In this document: piece by piece, positions 45,680 to 54,887 of the stretch
Layout of the letters: every line of letters starts with the position of its first letter
Numbering within the stretch: position 1 is the first letter of the stretch
Assembly (NCBI RefSeq): GCF_014192215.1
Contig: NZ_JACHXP010000005.1
Span: forward strand, 124,001-188,000
Direction: 5' to 3'
DNA from: Halomonas cerina
GTDB taxonomy: Bacteria; Pseudomonadota; Gammaproteobacteria; Pseudomonadales; Halomonadaceae
Length of the DNA: 64,000 nucleotides
The notes under the pieces: generated by a model
Told to the model about the DNA's origin: nothing
Seen by the model: the letters and a program-made list of their open reading frames with translations, nothing else
Databases searched by the model: none
Position numbers and translations under genes: made by a program

Positions 45680-45717
45680 ACGCAAGCCCCCCCTGCCCTG
45701 GCAGGGGGGGCTTGCGT
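45680..45717. terminator. 18-bp perfect hairpin between paaY and paaX
   Basis: ACGCAAGCCCCCCCTGCC and its exact complement are separated by only two bases (CT). It lies between converging genes and probably stops both transcripts. No U-tract is present on either side. Confidence 0.7.
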
Positions 45718-45748
45718 GGATGGTTGCCGAGGAGGTAGTCCAGGGGAC

Positions 45749-46675
45749 TCAATCCAGCCCGCCGAAGCGCTGGTAGAAGCTGGGGCCGGGCGCCGGCAGC
45801 GGGCCCTCGGCGGTTTCCAGGTGGCGGTCGAGCCAGCGTTCGGCGCGCTGGTAGATGGTGCGATAGATGTTGCGGCACAGCTGATGGGCGTTACGTCCCT
45901 CCCAGGCGGTGGGCAGTAGCTCGTCGGGCAGTTGGGGGTCGCGTAGCTGCACGCGGCGATATTCTTGGATCAACAGGGTGCGGGCGATGAAGCATTCCTC
46001 TTCGCCGAGATGGTTCTCCTCGTTGAGCGCTCGCCACAGCGGTCGAAACAGGGTCAGGAAGCGTTGGTAGTGTTCGCCCAACTCGTCGAGGTTCCAGCTG
46101 TCGCGGACCTGGAGGCGCAGCGGCTTGCTGGCCAGCGGCTCCATGGTCTCGGTCTGCAGCACGATGGCCTCGTCGGCGGCGCCCAGTTCCTTCAGAGCGG
46201 CGATGGCCTCGGTGCGGTTGAGCGTCGGGTGGGCGAAGAGCCCGGGCGCGAACTGGCCGAAGCTCAGCCAGTCGAGCTCGTCACGCACCTTCTGGCGATG
46301 TGGGGTCTCCATCTGGGTGAGCAGCACCAGGGTCCACTGGCCCGACCAGGGAGCTTGGACGCCGTGGTAGACGCGCTTGAAGGCCTGCTCGAAGCGACGG
46401 CGTCCCGGACCGCTCAGGCTGTAGTAGCTGCGCCGGCCGACCTTCTCGCCCTGCAGCCAGGTCTCCCGGGTGAGGCGATAGACCGAGGTGCGGACGAGCC
46501 GCTCGTTGATGCCGACCGGCTCCAGCAGCTTCGATAGGCTGCCCAGCCAGACGGTGCCACCTCGGGGCACGATAGTATCACCGTAGACGGTGATGATCAG
46601 CGAGCCGGTGCGGATCGGGCGCCTTCGCTGGAACTCTTCGATAAGCGTCGTGACGCATTCGCTGGCGGAGGGCAT
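45749..46675 (-). CDS. paaX: PaaX-family repressor of phenylacetate genes
   Basis: 308-residue regulator. Its winged helix has RTGSLIITVYGDTIVPRGG, then WLGSLSKLLEPVGINERLV and TSVYRLTRETWLQGEKVGRRSYY, all close to E. coli PaaX (316 residues). The C-terminus LPAPGPSFYQRFGGLD also matches. PaaX represses until phenylacetyl-CoA binds. The ATG at 46675 matches the E. coli N-terminus; a start at 46750 is possible. TGATACAG at 46758–46765 could be an autoregulatory site. Confidence 0.93.
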   Translation of the reverse strand: MPSASECVTTLIEEFQRRRPIRTGSLIITVYGDTIVPRGGTVWLGSLSKLLEPVGINERLVRTSVYRLTRETWLQGEKVGRRSYYSLSGPGRRRFEQAFKRVYHGVQAPWSGQWTLVLLTQMETPHRQKVRDELDWLSFGQFAPGLFAHPTLNRTEAIAALKELGAADEAIVLQTETMEPLASKPLRLQVRDSWNLDELGEHYQRFLTLFRPLWRALNEENHLGEEECFIARTLLIQEYRRVQLRDPQLPDELLPTAWEGRNAHQLCRNIYRTIYQRAERWLDRHLETAEGPLPAPGPSFYQRFGGLD

Positions 46676-46806
46676 GAGGGAGACCTGCGGATTGGCTGAT
46701 GGACGTTCTGGGGCAGGACGACGTGGTGCCTGGTCCCGGTCAATAGGCATCCATATATGATACAGCGTGAAGCGCCTGAGGCGAACGCTATGTATCGGCA
46801 ATTGAC

Positions 46807-47631
46807 TCAGGTCTCCGGTATCCTGCCGCCCAGCCGGGCGGTGATCTCGGCGGCGGTATCGCGCACCAGCGCGCCCAGTTCCGGTAGGCGAACTTCGGGG
46901 ATCCTGGCCACCGGGCCGGAGACCGAGATGGCGGCCAACGGGATGCCGTGCTCGTCGTGCAGGCAGGCGGCCACGCAGTTCAAGCCGATGGCGTGCTCCT
47001 CACGGTCGCACGCATAGCCCTGGCGGCGGATCTCGGCCAGGCTTTCGCGCAGTGCCTCGGGGGTATGCAGGGTGTTGGCGGTGACCCGCGCCAGGCCGCG
47101 CTCGGCCAGTACCCGTGCGAACTCGTCGTCCGGCAGCCAGGCCATCAGCGCCTTGCCCACGCCGGAGGCGTGCAGCGGCGCCCGGGAGCCGAGCCGGGTG
47201 ATCATGCGCATCATCTGTGGCGACTCACTCTGGGCCAGGAACACCGCGGTGGCGCCGTCGCGGATGCCGAGGTTGGCGGTCTCGCCGGTCTGGGCGGTCA
47301 GGCGGCGCAGGAAGGGACGGCTGGTGGCCACGAAGTCGCGGGCCTCGAGGAAGCTGTTGCCGATGCGGAAGGTCTTGACATCGATCTTCCAGACCCCGAG
47401 TTCGGCATCTTGGGTGACGAACCCCTGGCTCTGCAGGGCCTGCAGCAGCCGATGGGTGGTGGAAGGGGCGAGGTCCGCCTGTTCGGCGACCTCGGAGAGG
47501 GCCAGGCCGCCGGGACTGGCCGCCAGCCGCTCGAGCAGGTTGAGACCGCGGACCAGCGACTGGCTGTGGCCGCTGGTGCCCTTGCCCGATCCGGCGGGAC
47601 GCCCCGCTGTCCTGCGCTTGCCTTCGCTCAC
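46807..47631 (-). CDS. IclR-family transcriptional regulator
   Basis: 274-residue protein. The N-terminal winged helix has SLVRGLNLLERLAASPGGLA and APSTTHRLLQALQSQGFV; the C-terminal effector domain has GSRAPLHASGVGKALMAWLP and REEHAIGLNCVAACLHD, all IclR hallmarks. The start is GTG at 47631 with AGGAG about 8 nt upstream. It is divergent from the PLP enzyme gene at 47860, which it probably controls. Confidence 0.9.
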   Translation of the reverse strand: MSEGKRRTAGRPAGSGKGTSGHSQSLVRGLNLLERLAASPGGLALSEVAEQADLAPSTTHRLLQALQSQGFVTQDAELGVWKIDVKTFRIGNSFLEARDFVATSRPFLRRLTAQTGETANLGIRDGATAVFLAQSESPQMMRMITRLGSRAPLHASGVGKALMAWLPDDEFARVLAERGLARVTANTLHTPEALRESLAEIRRQGYACDREEHAIGLNCVAACLHDEHGIPLAAISVSGPVARIPEVRLPELGALVRDTAAEITARLGGRIPET

Positions 47632-47710
47632 CTGAATGCTCCTCGTGCCACGTGTTGCTCGCTGCTCGGAGACTCAGGATACCCGCTCATCGCCCGGCTG
47701 TCGCGACGAC

Positions 47711-47723
47711 GGAAATGCCTTCC
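47711..47723. promoter_or_regulatory. candidate IclR operator
   Basis: GGAAATGCCTTCC resembles the IclR-type palindrome GGAAAT-N-ATTTCC (GGAA…TTCC arms) and lies in the 228-bp gap between the divergent IclR and PLP-enzyme genes. Confidence 0.4.
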
Positions 47724-47859
47724 ATATACATACCTGTCGTCGGCCAGGACGGGCGAGGGGGCAGGACTGGTGGGCCTGGCCTGGCGTTCGTTACGCTATG
47801 ATGGAAGAGCCGGTCCTGCCGAGACCCGGCCTTCAAGAGCGTACCGCCAGGAGGTCGCC

Positions 47860-49104
47860 ATGTTCGATGCCAGCTCCCACCCGCTGGAGGGGGCCGCCCT
47901 GCACAAGGGGCTGCCCGAAACCGGCAACGACCTGCTGGCCGAGGTCAGCCTGCCCGCGGCGGTGATCCACGAGGCGTTTCTGGCCCATAACCTGGCCTGG
48001 ATGCAGCGTTTCGCCAACGAACATGGCGCGCGTCTGGCGCCTCACGGCAAGACCACCATGGCCCCGGCGCTCTTTCATCGCCAGCTGGCGGCCGGTGCCT
48101 GGGGCATCACCCTGGCCACCGCCCCGCAATGCCGGGCGGCCTTCGCTCACGGGGTCAAGCGCCTGTTGATGGCCAACCAGCTGGTCGGCGAGGCCAACAT
48201 GGCCATCGTCGCACGACTGATCGACGAGGGGGCCGATTTCTATTGCGTGGTGGACAGTGCCGCCAATGTACGCCAGTTGGCGCGTTACTTCGGCGCCCGC
48301 GAGCAGCGCCTGCAGGTACTGGTCGAACTGGGTGTCGACGGTGGGCGCTGCGGCTGCCGGGACCAGGACGAAGTGCTGGCCCTGGGCGAGCTGGTCGATA
48401 GCGAGCCGGCGCTGGTCCTGGCCGGATTGGAGGGCTACGAGGGGGTGGTCTACGGCGAGGATCCCGTACGGGCGGTGCGCGATTACGCCTGGCACTTGGT
48501 GGAGGCGGCCCAGGCGCTGGATCACGACGGCCTGATCGAGGCCAGGGCGCCGCTGATCACCGCCTCCGGCTCGGCCTGGTATGACCTGGTGGCCGAGGTG
48601 TTCCGCGAGGCGCGTCTGGCCGGGCACTTCGTGCCGGTGCTGCGTCCCGGCTGCTATGTGGTCCACGACCACGGTATCTACCGGGCGGCCCAGCGCGATG
48701 TGATGGGGCGGCGTCCGGAGCTCGATCGTGGCCTGCATCCGGCGCTGGAGGTCTTCGCCCAGGTGCTCTCGCTGCCCGAGCCGGGGCTGGCGGTGGTGGG
48801 GCTCGGCAAGCGCGATATCGGTCATGACCAGTTGCCCCTGCTGCTTCGCCGCTACCGCGAAGGCGGGATGGCGAACCGGACCCTGCCGGTCGAGGGCTGG
48901 CGGGTCGAGAAGCTGATGGACCAGCACGCCTTCGTGCATGTGCCCGATGACGACTTCCCCGAGACGCGCAACGGCGAGGTCCGTATCGGTGACATCATCG
49001 CCTTCGGCATCTCCCATCCCTGCCTGACCTTCGACAAGTGGCGGCGCCTGTGCCGGGTCAATGAGCGCCTCGAGGTCCTCGAGGTCCTCGAGACCTGCTT
49101 CTGA
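47860..49104 (+). CDS. D-serine dehydratase / D-threonine aldolase-like PLP enzyme
   Basis: 414-residue fold-type III PLP protein. LAPHGKTTMAPALFHRQLA holds the PLP-binding Lys (about residue 64). The TIM-barrel part has VELGVDGGRCGCR, and the C-terminal domain ends in GISHPCLTFDKWRR, where the His-Cys pair is the zinc site known from eukaryotic-type D-serine dehydratases. It should act on a D-hydroxy-amino acid. A much longer in-frame reading upstream overlaps the IclR gene and is not used. GGAGG is just before the ATG at 47860. Confidence 0.83.
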   Translation: MFDASSHPLEGAALHKGLPETGNDLLAEVSLPAAVIHEAFLAHNLAWMQRFANEHGARLAPHGKTTMAPALFHRQLAAGAWGITLATAPQCRAAFAHGVKRLLMANQLVGEANMAIVARLIDEGADFYCVVDSAANVRQLARYFGAREQRLQVLVELGVDGGRCGCRDQDEVLALGELVDSEPALVLAGLEGYEGVVYGEDPVRAVRDYAWHLVEAAQALDHDGLIEARAPLITASGSAWYDLVAEVFREARLAGHFVPVLRPGCYVVHDHGIYRAAQRDVMGRRPELDRGLHPALEVFAQVLSLPEPGLAVVGLGKRDIGHDQLPLLLRRYREGGMANRTLPVEGWRVEKLMDQHAFVHVPDDDFPETRNGEVRIGDIIAFGISHPCLTFDKWRRLCRVNERLEVLEVLETCF

Positions 49105-49167
49105 CATTCAGGCCACGCAAAACCGCCTCCTCGTTGAGGTGACGGTTCGCCGGGTGGGCAGACGACC

Positions 49168-50514
49168 TCAGACGTCGTCGCGGAAGGGCCGATCCTGCTT
49201 GGGTAGCACCAGGTTGAGGAGGATGGCGCACAGCGCCCCGGGGATCAGGCCGGACTCGATGATCGCCTGGACATTCTCGGCGAGCCCGGCGTAGAGGCCT
49301 TCCTGGGCCGGCAAGCCGATGGCCGCGGACAGCGAGACGCCGATGATCACCATGTTGCGCTTGTTGAAGTCGATATGGGACAGCATCTTGATGCCGGCGC
49401 TGGCGATCATGCCGAACATGATCAGCACCGCCCCGCCCAGCACCGCGTTGGGGATGCTCGAGATCAGCGCGCCGAGCTTGGGCAGCAGGCCGGCTAGCAG
49501 CAGGAAGACGCCGCCGATGGCCACCACGAAGCGGCTGACCACGCCGGTCAGGGCCACCATGCCGACGTTCTGGCTGAAGCTGATCTGCGGGAAGGCGTTG
49601 AAGATGGCGGCGAAGACGCTGGCCAGGCCATCGGCCATCACCCCGCCGGAGAGCTCCTTGTGGGTCGGCTCGCGGTCCAGGCCGCCGGCCGTGGTGCCGA
49701 CGATGTCGCCGATGGATTCCGCGCAGGTCACCACCGCCAGCAGCACCACCGGCAGGATCGCGGCCAGGTGGAACTCCAGGCCGATGGTCAGCGGCATCGG
49801 CAGCGAGACCCAGTCGGCGGCGGCGATCTCACCGAAGCTCACCAGCCCGAAGGCCACGGCGCTGCCATAGCCCACGATGAGGCCGACCAGCGGGGCGGTC
49901 TCCGACCAGATGCCGCGGCCATACTGGTGCAGGCCCAGGGTGACCAGCAGCACCAGGCCGGCCAGCACCAGGTTGTGGGTGGCCCCGAAGTCCTCGGCGC
50001 CGAAGCCGCCGCCGGCATAGGCGAAGCCCACCGGCATCAGCAGGGTGCCGAGCATGATCACGAAGGTGCCGGTAACCACCGGCGGGAACAGGAAGCGGAA
50101 CCAGGGCAGGAAGAGGCCCACCAGCGCCATGGCGATGCCGCCGCACAAGGCCGCCCCCAGCGCCGCCGGTAGGCCCATGCCCACGGCGATGGGGATCAGC
50201 ACCGGCACGAAGCCGAAGCTGGTGCCCATGACGATGGGCAGGCGCGCCCCGATCGGCCCCAAGCCGAGCGATTGCACCAGGGTGGCGACCCCGGCCACGA
50301 ACATGGCGGCTTGGATCATGAAGGCCGTCTGGTCCGCCGGCAGGTCGGCGGCCCCGGCGATGATGATGGGCACGGTGACGTTGCCTACGAACATCGCCAG
50401 GACGTGCTGCAGCCCTAGCGGGATGGCCCGGCCGAGCGGCGGCATGGCATTGACGTCGTGGGTAGAGCGCACCTTCGGCGAGGTGGGCTCAGTGGCGGTG
50501 TCGGTCGTCGACAT
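49168..50514 (-). CDS. NCS2-family purine/uracil permease
   Basis: 448-residue, about 14-helix NAT/NCS2 transporter. GLQHVLAMFVG in helix 1 and the signature QNVGMVALTG (about residue 320) are present, with TCAESIGDIVGTTAGGLDRE in helix 8. The subgroup looks like xanthine/uric acid permeases. It follows the 8-oxoguanine deaminase-type gene on the same strand with a gap of about 50 bp, so uptake of an oxidised or ordinary purine for that enzyme is inferred. Confidence 0.87.
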   Translation of the reverse strand: MSTTDTATEPTSPKVRSTHDVNAMPPLGRAIPLGLQHVLAMFVGNVTVPIIIAGAADLPADQTAFMIQAAMFVAGVATLVQSLGLGPIGARLPIVMGTSFGFVPVLIPIAVGMGLPAALGAALCGGIAMALVGLFLPWFRFLFPPVVTGTFVIMLGTLLMPVGFAYAGGGFGAEDFGATHNLVLAGLVLLVTLGLHQYGRGIWSETAPLVGLIVGYGSAVAFGLVSFGEIAAADWVSLPMPLTIGLEFHLAAILPVVLLAVVTCAESIGDIVGTTAGGLDREPTHKELSGGVMADGLASVFAAIFNAFPQISFSQNVGMVALTGVVSRFVVAIGGVFLLLAGLLPKLGALISSIPNAVLGGAVLIMFGMIASAGIKMLSHIDFNKRNMVIIGVSLSAAIGLPAQEGLYAGLAENVQAIIESGLIPGALCAILLNLVLPKQDRPFRDDV

Positions 50515-50565
50515 GGGGGGTTTCTCCTGTTGTCGTTGTTGAAACCTTGGGGGTGTTCCGCCGCC

Positions 50566-51921
50566 CTAGCGGGCGCGCCTCAGCGCCCGGGCGGCCTGGT
50601 CATGGCGGGCCAGCAGGGCGTCGAGGTCGACCCCCACCGGCTGGCCCTCGGTCACCCGCCACTGCCCGGCGACCATGACCCGGTCGGCGCGGTGGGCGCC
50701 ACACAGCAGCAGGGCGGCGATGGGATTCTCGGCGCCGGAGAAGCGCGGCTCGTCGAGCCGGAACAGGGCCAGGTCGGCCTGCTGGCCGGGGACCAGGCCG
50801 CCGATGTCGTCGCGGCCGAGGCAGGCCGCGGAGCCCTGGGTCGCCCAGCGGATCACATCAAGGTGGGTCACTCGGCTCGGCGCGTAGCGCAGCCGGCCGA
50901 GCAGCAGCGCCTGGCGCATCTCCTCGGCGAGGTTGGAGTGATCGTTGGAGGCGGAACCGTCCACGGCGAGGCCCACCGGGCAGCCGGCGGCCTCCAGCTC
51001 CAGGGTGCGGCATAGCCCCGAGCCCAGCACCATGTTCGACGAGGGGCAGTGGGCGATGCCGGTGCCGGCGGCGCCGAGCCGGGCGATTTCCTTCTCGTCG
51101 AAGTGGATGCCGTGGGCCAGCCAGGTGCGCGCCGAGAGCCAGCCCACGGCCTCCAGGTAGTCCAGCGGGCGCATGCCGAACAGCCGTTGGCAATAGGCCG
51201 TCTCGTCCTCGGTCTCAGCCAGGTGGGTGTGCAGGCGCACGTCCCGGGTCTCGGCCAGGCGGGCGCTGTCCTGCATCAGCTCACGGCTCACCGAGAACGG
51301 TGAGCACGGCGCCAGGGCGATGGTGATCATGGCGCCGTCGCCGCGCTGGTGATAGGCGTGGATCAGCCGTGCGCTCTCGTCGAGGATGATGGCCTCGTCC
51401 TGCACCACCGACTGCGGCGGCAGGCCGCCGTCGTCGCGGCCCACGCTCATCGAGCCGCGGGTCAGGGCGGCGCGCACACCGAGGCGGCTAGCGGTTTCCA
51501 CCTGGACGTCGATGGCCTGCGCGAGCGCTCCGGAGAACACGTAGTGGTGGTCGGCCACGGTGGTGCAGCCCGACATCAGCAGCTCGACCATGGCCAGCTC
51601 GCTGGCCACCGCCAGCTGGTCTTCGGTGAGGTTCGCCCAGACCTCGTAGAGCGTCGTCAGCCAGGGGAAGAGCGCCTTGTTCAAGGCCGGCGAATAGGCC
51701 CGGGTCAGGGTCTGGTAGAAATGGTGGTGAGTGTTCACCAACCCCGGAAGCAGCACGTGAGCCGAGGCATCGAAGGTGGCGTCGATGGGCGTGGTCGGCG
51801 TGCCGCCCTCCGGCACCGCCTCGACGAGACGCGAGCCGCGGACCACCACGCCGCCGGCGGCGCGGGCATCGCTGCAGGCTAGGGGGTGTCGAATCCACAG
51901 GGTCTTGGGGGTCGGGGTCAT
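50566..51921 (-). CDS. 8-oxoguanine deaminase-type amidohydrolase
   Basis: 451-residue zinc amidohydrolase. The metal site is formed by LVNTHHHFYQTLTRAY, LHTHLAETEDE, THxxH-like WLAHGIHFDEKE and VDGSASNDHSN. These match 8-oxoguanine deaminases of the TrzA/AtzB-related group, which make uric acid from 8-oxoguanine. Other guanine or cytosine-like substrates cannot be excluded. The ATG at 51921 is used. It lies upstream of the NCS2 permease gene. Confidence 0.8.
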   Translation of the reverse strand: MTPTPKTLWIRHPLACSDARAAGGVVVRGSRLVEAVPEGGTPTTPIDATFDASAHVLLPGLVNTHHHFYQTLTRAYSPALNKALFPWLTTLYEVWANLTEDQLAVASELAMVELLMSGCTTVADHHYVFSGALAQAIDVQVETASRLGVRAALTRGSMSVGRDDGGLPPQSVVQDEAIILDESARLIHAYHQRGDGAMITIALAPCSPFSVSRELMQDSARLAETRDVRLHTHLAETEDETAYCQRLFGMRPLDYLEAVGWLSARTWLAHGIHFDEKEIARLGAAGTGIAHCPSSNMVLGSGLCRTLELEAAGCPVGLAVDGSASNDHSNLAEEMRQALLLGRLRYAPSRVTHLDVIRWATQGSAACLGRDDIGGLVPGQQADLALFRLDEPRFSGAENPIAALLLCGAHRADRVMVAGQWRVTEGQPVGVDLDALLARHDQAARALRRAR

Positions 51922-52129
51922 GCTGGTCCTCCCGGGGCTCCGCTCGCGGAGGTCTCTGCCGTGGCCCAAGGGTTACCCAAGCCTCGCGATAAATCAGAGC
52001 CTTGGTTCAGATGCCTTCGACCAAATGTGTACGTTGGTAATGGTAAATGATGAACAAAGACTGTATACAAAATGGGCAGCTCTTGAGGGACTGTCAAGTG
52101 CCTCGATGGGGACTTTGTGCCGGACAAAC

Positions 52130-52163
52130 GAAAACCGCCGCGTCCGGGGACGCGGCGGTTTTC
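52130..52163 (-). terminator. rho-independent terminator of serA
   Basis: GAAAACCGCCGCGTCC pairs with GGACGCGGCGGTTTTC around a 2-nt loop (16 bp). On the minus strand it is followed by GTTTG, giving TTTTCGTTTG. It lies 20 bp after the serA stop. Confidence 0.8.
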
Positions 52164-52182
52164 GAAGCGCAAGGGTGAGGGA

Positions 52183-53433
52183 TCAACCTTCGAAGCTGGT
52201 CTCGGAGTAGAGCACCCGGACACGCTTGGTGTGGGCCACCTGGCTCAGGGCCTCGAGGGCCTGGGTGCCATAGTCCTTGTCGACATCGATGACCACGTAG
52301 CCGATGCGCTCGTTGGTCTGCAGGTACTGACCGAGGATGTTGATGCCGTTCTCGGAGAGTACACGGTTGATCTCCGACAGCACTCCCGGGACATTGTCGT
52401 GGATGTGCAGCAGGCGGTGCTTGCCCGGGTGCGCCGGCAGGGCGACTTCGGGGAAGTTGACCGAGCTGACCGTGGTGCCGTTGTCGGAGTAGGTGATCAG
52501 CTTCTCGGAGACCTCGATGCCGATATTCTCCTGGGCCTCCAGGGTCGAGCCACCGATGTGCGGAGTGAGGATGACGTTGGGCAGGCCGCGCAGCGGGCTT
52601 TCGAACTCCTCCTTGTTGCCCTTGGGCTCCACCGGGAAGACGTCCACCGCGGCGCCATTGAGGCGCCGTTCCTGAAGCGCCGTGGCCAGGGCCTCGATGA
52701 CCACCACGCTACCGCGGGACGCGTTGATCAGGATGCCGCCCGGTTTCATCAGGGCGATCTGTTCCTCACCGATCATCCAGCGGGTGGAAGGCAGGTCCGG
52801 CACGTGCAGGCTGACCACGTCGGCACGGGCCAGCAGTTCCTCGAGGCTCGCCACCTGGCGGGCATTGCCCATGCCCAGCTTGGTGACCACGTCGTAGTAG
52901 ATGACGTCGAAACCGAGCGCCTCGGCCAGCACCGAGAGCTGGGCGCCGATGCTGCCGTAGCCGATGATGCCCAGGGTCTTGCCGCGCGCCTCGTGGGCGT
53001 TCTTGGCCGACTTCAGCCAGCCGCCCTCGTGGGCGCGGGCGCTCTTCTCGGGGATGCCGCGCAGCAGCATGATGGATTCGGCAAGCACCAGCTCGGCCAC
53101 CGAGCGGGTATTGGAATAGGGGGCGTTGAAGACCGGGATGCCCCGGACCAGGGCCGCGTCCAGGTCCACCTGGTTGGTGCCGATGCAGAAGCAGCCCACG
53201 GCCACCAGCTTCTCGGCGGCGTCGAAGACGCGCTCGTTGAGCTGGGTGCGGGAGCGGATGCCGATGAAGTGGACGTCGTGGATCTTCTCGATCAGCGTCT
53301 CCTCGTCCAGCGAGGTCGGCAGGTGCTCGATGTTGGTGTACCCGGCATTGAGGAAATTGTCCACCGCGCTCTGGTGGACGCCCTCGAGCAGCAGGATCTT
53401 GATCTTGCTCTTGTCCAGGGACGTTTTGGCCAT
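52183..53433 (-). CDS. serA: D-3-phosphoglycerate dehydrogenase
   Basis: 416-residue NAD-dependent enzyme that starts serine synthesis. The substrate-domain segment FIGIRSRTQLNERV, the Rossmann motif LGIIGYGSIGAQLSVLAEAL (about residue 156) and the catalytic His in LTPHIGGSTLEAQENIG are present. A C-terminal ACT domain (LLHIHDNVPGVLSEINRVL) should bind serine for feedback control, as in the E. coli-type enzyme of about 410 residues. The ATG is at 53433. It is divergent from xseB. Confidence 0.95.
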   Translation of the reverse strand: MAKTSLDKSKIKILLLEGVHQSAVDNFLNAGYTNIEHLPTSLDEETLIEKIHDVHFIGIRSRTQLNERVFDAAEKLVAVGCFCIGTNQVDLDAALVRGIPVFNAPYSNTRSVAELVLAESIMLLRGIPEKSARAHEGGWLKSAKNAHEARGKTLGIIGYGSIGAQLSVLAEALGFDVIYYDVVTKLGMGNARQVASLEELLARADVVSLHVPDLPSTRWMIGEEQIALMKPGGILINASRGSVVVIEALATALQERRLNGAAVDVFPVEPKGNKEEFESPLRGLPNVILTPHIGGSTLEAQENIGIEVSEKLITYSDNGTTVSSVNFPEVALPAHPGKHRLLHIHDNVPGVLSEINRVLSENGINILGQYLQTNERIGYVVIDVDKDYGTQALEALSQVAHTKRVRVLYSETSFEG

Positions 53434-53664
53434 GGTCGAATCAACCCCTTCTTCGGTGCGCGCCGCTTGCGTTTCAGGTGGATGAGCCTGGAGCCCGCCA
53501 GGTGTCGGTGACTGGGCCGGTGTCGGCTCGAAAACGAGGCCACATAGATTATCACAGCCGCCCTTGACCAGCGTGAAAATGCTGCGCTGGGAAGATGAGC
53601 GGGCTGCATACAGCGGGCCCATGCCGCCCTCGCCCGGGGCAGACGACCCGGGGGGGAGAGCGTG

Positions 53665-53670
53665 TATACT
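53665..53670 (+). promoter_or_regulatory. candidate -10 for xseB–ispA–dxs
   Basis: TATACT, 5 of 6 bases of the -10 consensus, lies 37 bp before the xseB ATG. The -35 region is weak. Confidence 0.4.
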
Positions 53671-53707
53671 GTCGCCTTCGTGGTGGGAGCGACCGACGAG
53701 GAAAGCC

Positions 53708-53986
53708 ATGGCGGAACAGGACACACAGCCCCGGGGCGAGACGGCACCAGCCGATTTCGCCGCCACCATCGAGCGGCTGGAGGCGTTGGTGGAGCGACTC
53801 GAGTCCGGCGAACTGTCGCTCGAAGGGTCGCTGTCGGCTTTCGAACAGGGGGTGCGGCTGACGCGGGAGGCGCAGCGGCGCCTGGACGAGGCGGAGCTGC
53901 GGGTACGCAGCCTTACCGAGGGCAATGAAGGGAGCGGCGACCTGCAGGCCTTCGCCCCGCCGACGGAGCATGATGGTGAAGGCTGA
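53708..53986 (+). CDS. xseB: exodeoxyribonuclease VII small subunit
   Basis: 92-residue acidic helical protein. [20 protein letters not shown] and [20 protein letters not shown] are the family core; the tail is variable. It partners XseA in degrading single-stranded DNA. The gene overlaps ispA by 14 nt and heads the usual xseB–ispA–dxs operon. Confidence 0.94.
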   Translation: MAEQDTQPRGETAPADFAATIERLEALVERLESGELSLEGSLSAFEQGVRLTREAQRRLDEAELRVRSLTEGNEGSGDLQAFAPPTEHDGEG

Positions 53987-54860
53987 TCTCCTGGCGGCCG
54001 GTCTGGCCGCCGACCGTACCCGGGTAGATACCCGCCTGGCGGCCCTGTTCGAGGGGCGCTCGCCCTGTGCCCCGCGCCTCGAGGCGGCCATGCGCCACGG
54101 GGCGCTGGTGGGCGGCAAGCGTCTGCGGCCGGTGCTGGTCTACGCGGCGGGCCGCAGCTTGGGGGCCCCGGACGCGGCTCTGGACGCCCCGGCGATGGCC
54201 ATCGAGCTGATCCACGCTTATTCGCTGGTCCACGATGACCTGCCGGCCATGGACGACGATGATTTGCGCCGCGGCCAGCCTACGGTGCACCGGGCCTTCG
54301 ACGAGGCCACCGCGATCCTGGCCGGCGATGCCCTCCAGGCACTGGCCTTCGAGGTGCTGGCCGGTGCCGGACACCCCCGGATGGCGGCACAGATTCGCAC
54401 CCTGGCCGCGGCCGCCGGTCGTGATGGCATGGTCGCGGGTCAGGCACTGGACCTGGCCGCCGTGGGCGGTCACCCTGACCTGGCGGCCCTGGCGACCATG
54501 CATGGCCACAAGACCGGCGCCCTGATCCGGGCGGCTGTGCGACTGGGTGGCCTGGTCGCGGTGGACGAGCGAGATCCCCGGCTGTGGGCCCTGGAGGCCT
54601 ATGCCGGCGCCATCGGCCTGGCTTTCCAGGTCCACGATGACGTCCTCGATGTGACCGGCGACACGGTGACCCTGGGCAAGGCCTCCGGGGCCGATGCCGC
54701 CCGCGACAAGCCCACCTATCCGGCCCTGCTGGGACTGGAGGGGGCCCGGGCCAAGGCCCGGGAGCTGGTCGAGGAGAGTGTGGCGGCCCTGACGCCGCTC
54801 GGGGACGCCGCCGCTCCGCTGGCCGAGCTGGCCCGATACATGATCGAGCGTGACCACTGA
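53973..54860 (+). CDS. ispA: (2E,6E)-farnesyl diphosphate synthase
   Basis: 295-residue prenyl transferase that makes farnesyl diphosphate from IPP and DMAPP. The first Asp-rich motif is in [20 protein letters not shown] and the second in [19 protein letters not shown]. The ATG at 53973 is chosen because GGAG ends 4 nt before it; ATG at 53970 is too close. It is coupled to xseB and followed by dxs 27 bp later. Confidence 0.94.
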   Translation: MVKADLLAAGLAADRTRVDTRLAALFEGRSPCAPRLEAAMRHGALVGGKRLRPVLVYAAGRSLGAPDAALDAPAMAIELIHAYSLVHDDLPAMDDDDLRRGQPTVHRAFDEATAILAGDALQALAFEVLAGAGHPRMAAQIRTLAAAAGRDGMVAGQALDLAAVGGHPDLAALATMHGHKTGALIRAAVRLGGLVAVDERDPRLWALEAYAGAIGLAFQVHDDVLDVTGDTVTLGKASGADAARDKPTYPALLGLEGARAKARELVEESVAALTPLGDAAAPLAELARYMIERDH

Positions 54861-54887
54861 TGCGCTGCCCCGACACACAGGGACCCC

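Noticed and set aside
46948..49104. 718-residue version of the PLP enzyme
   Set aside because: The extra N-terminal part is antisense to the IclR gene; the ATG at 47860 has a good ribosome-binding site and the family's normal length.
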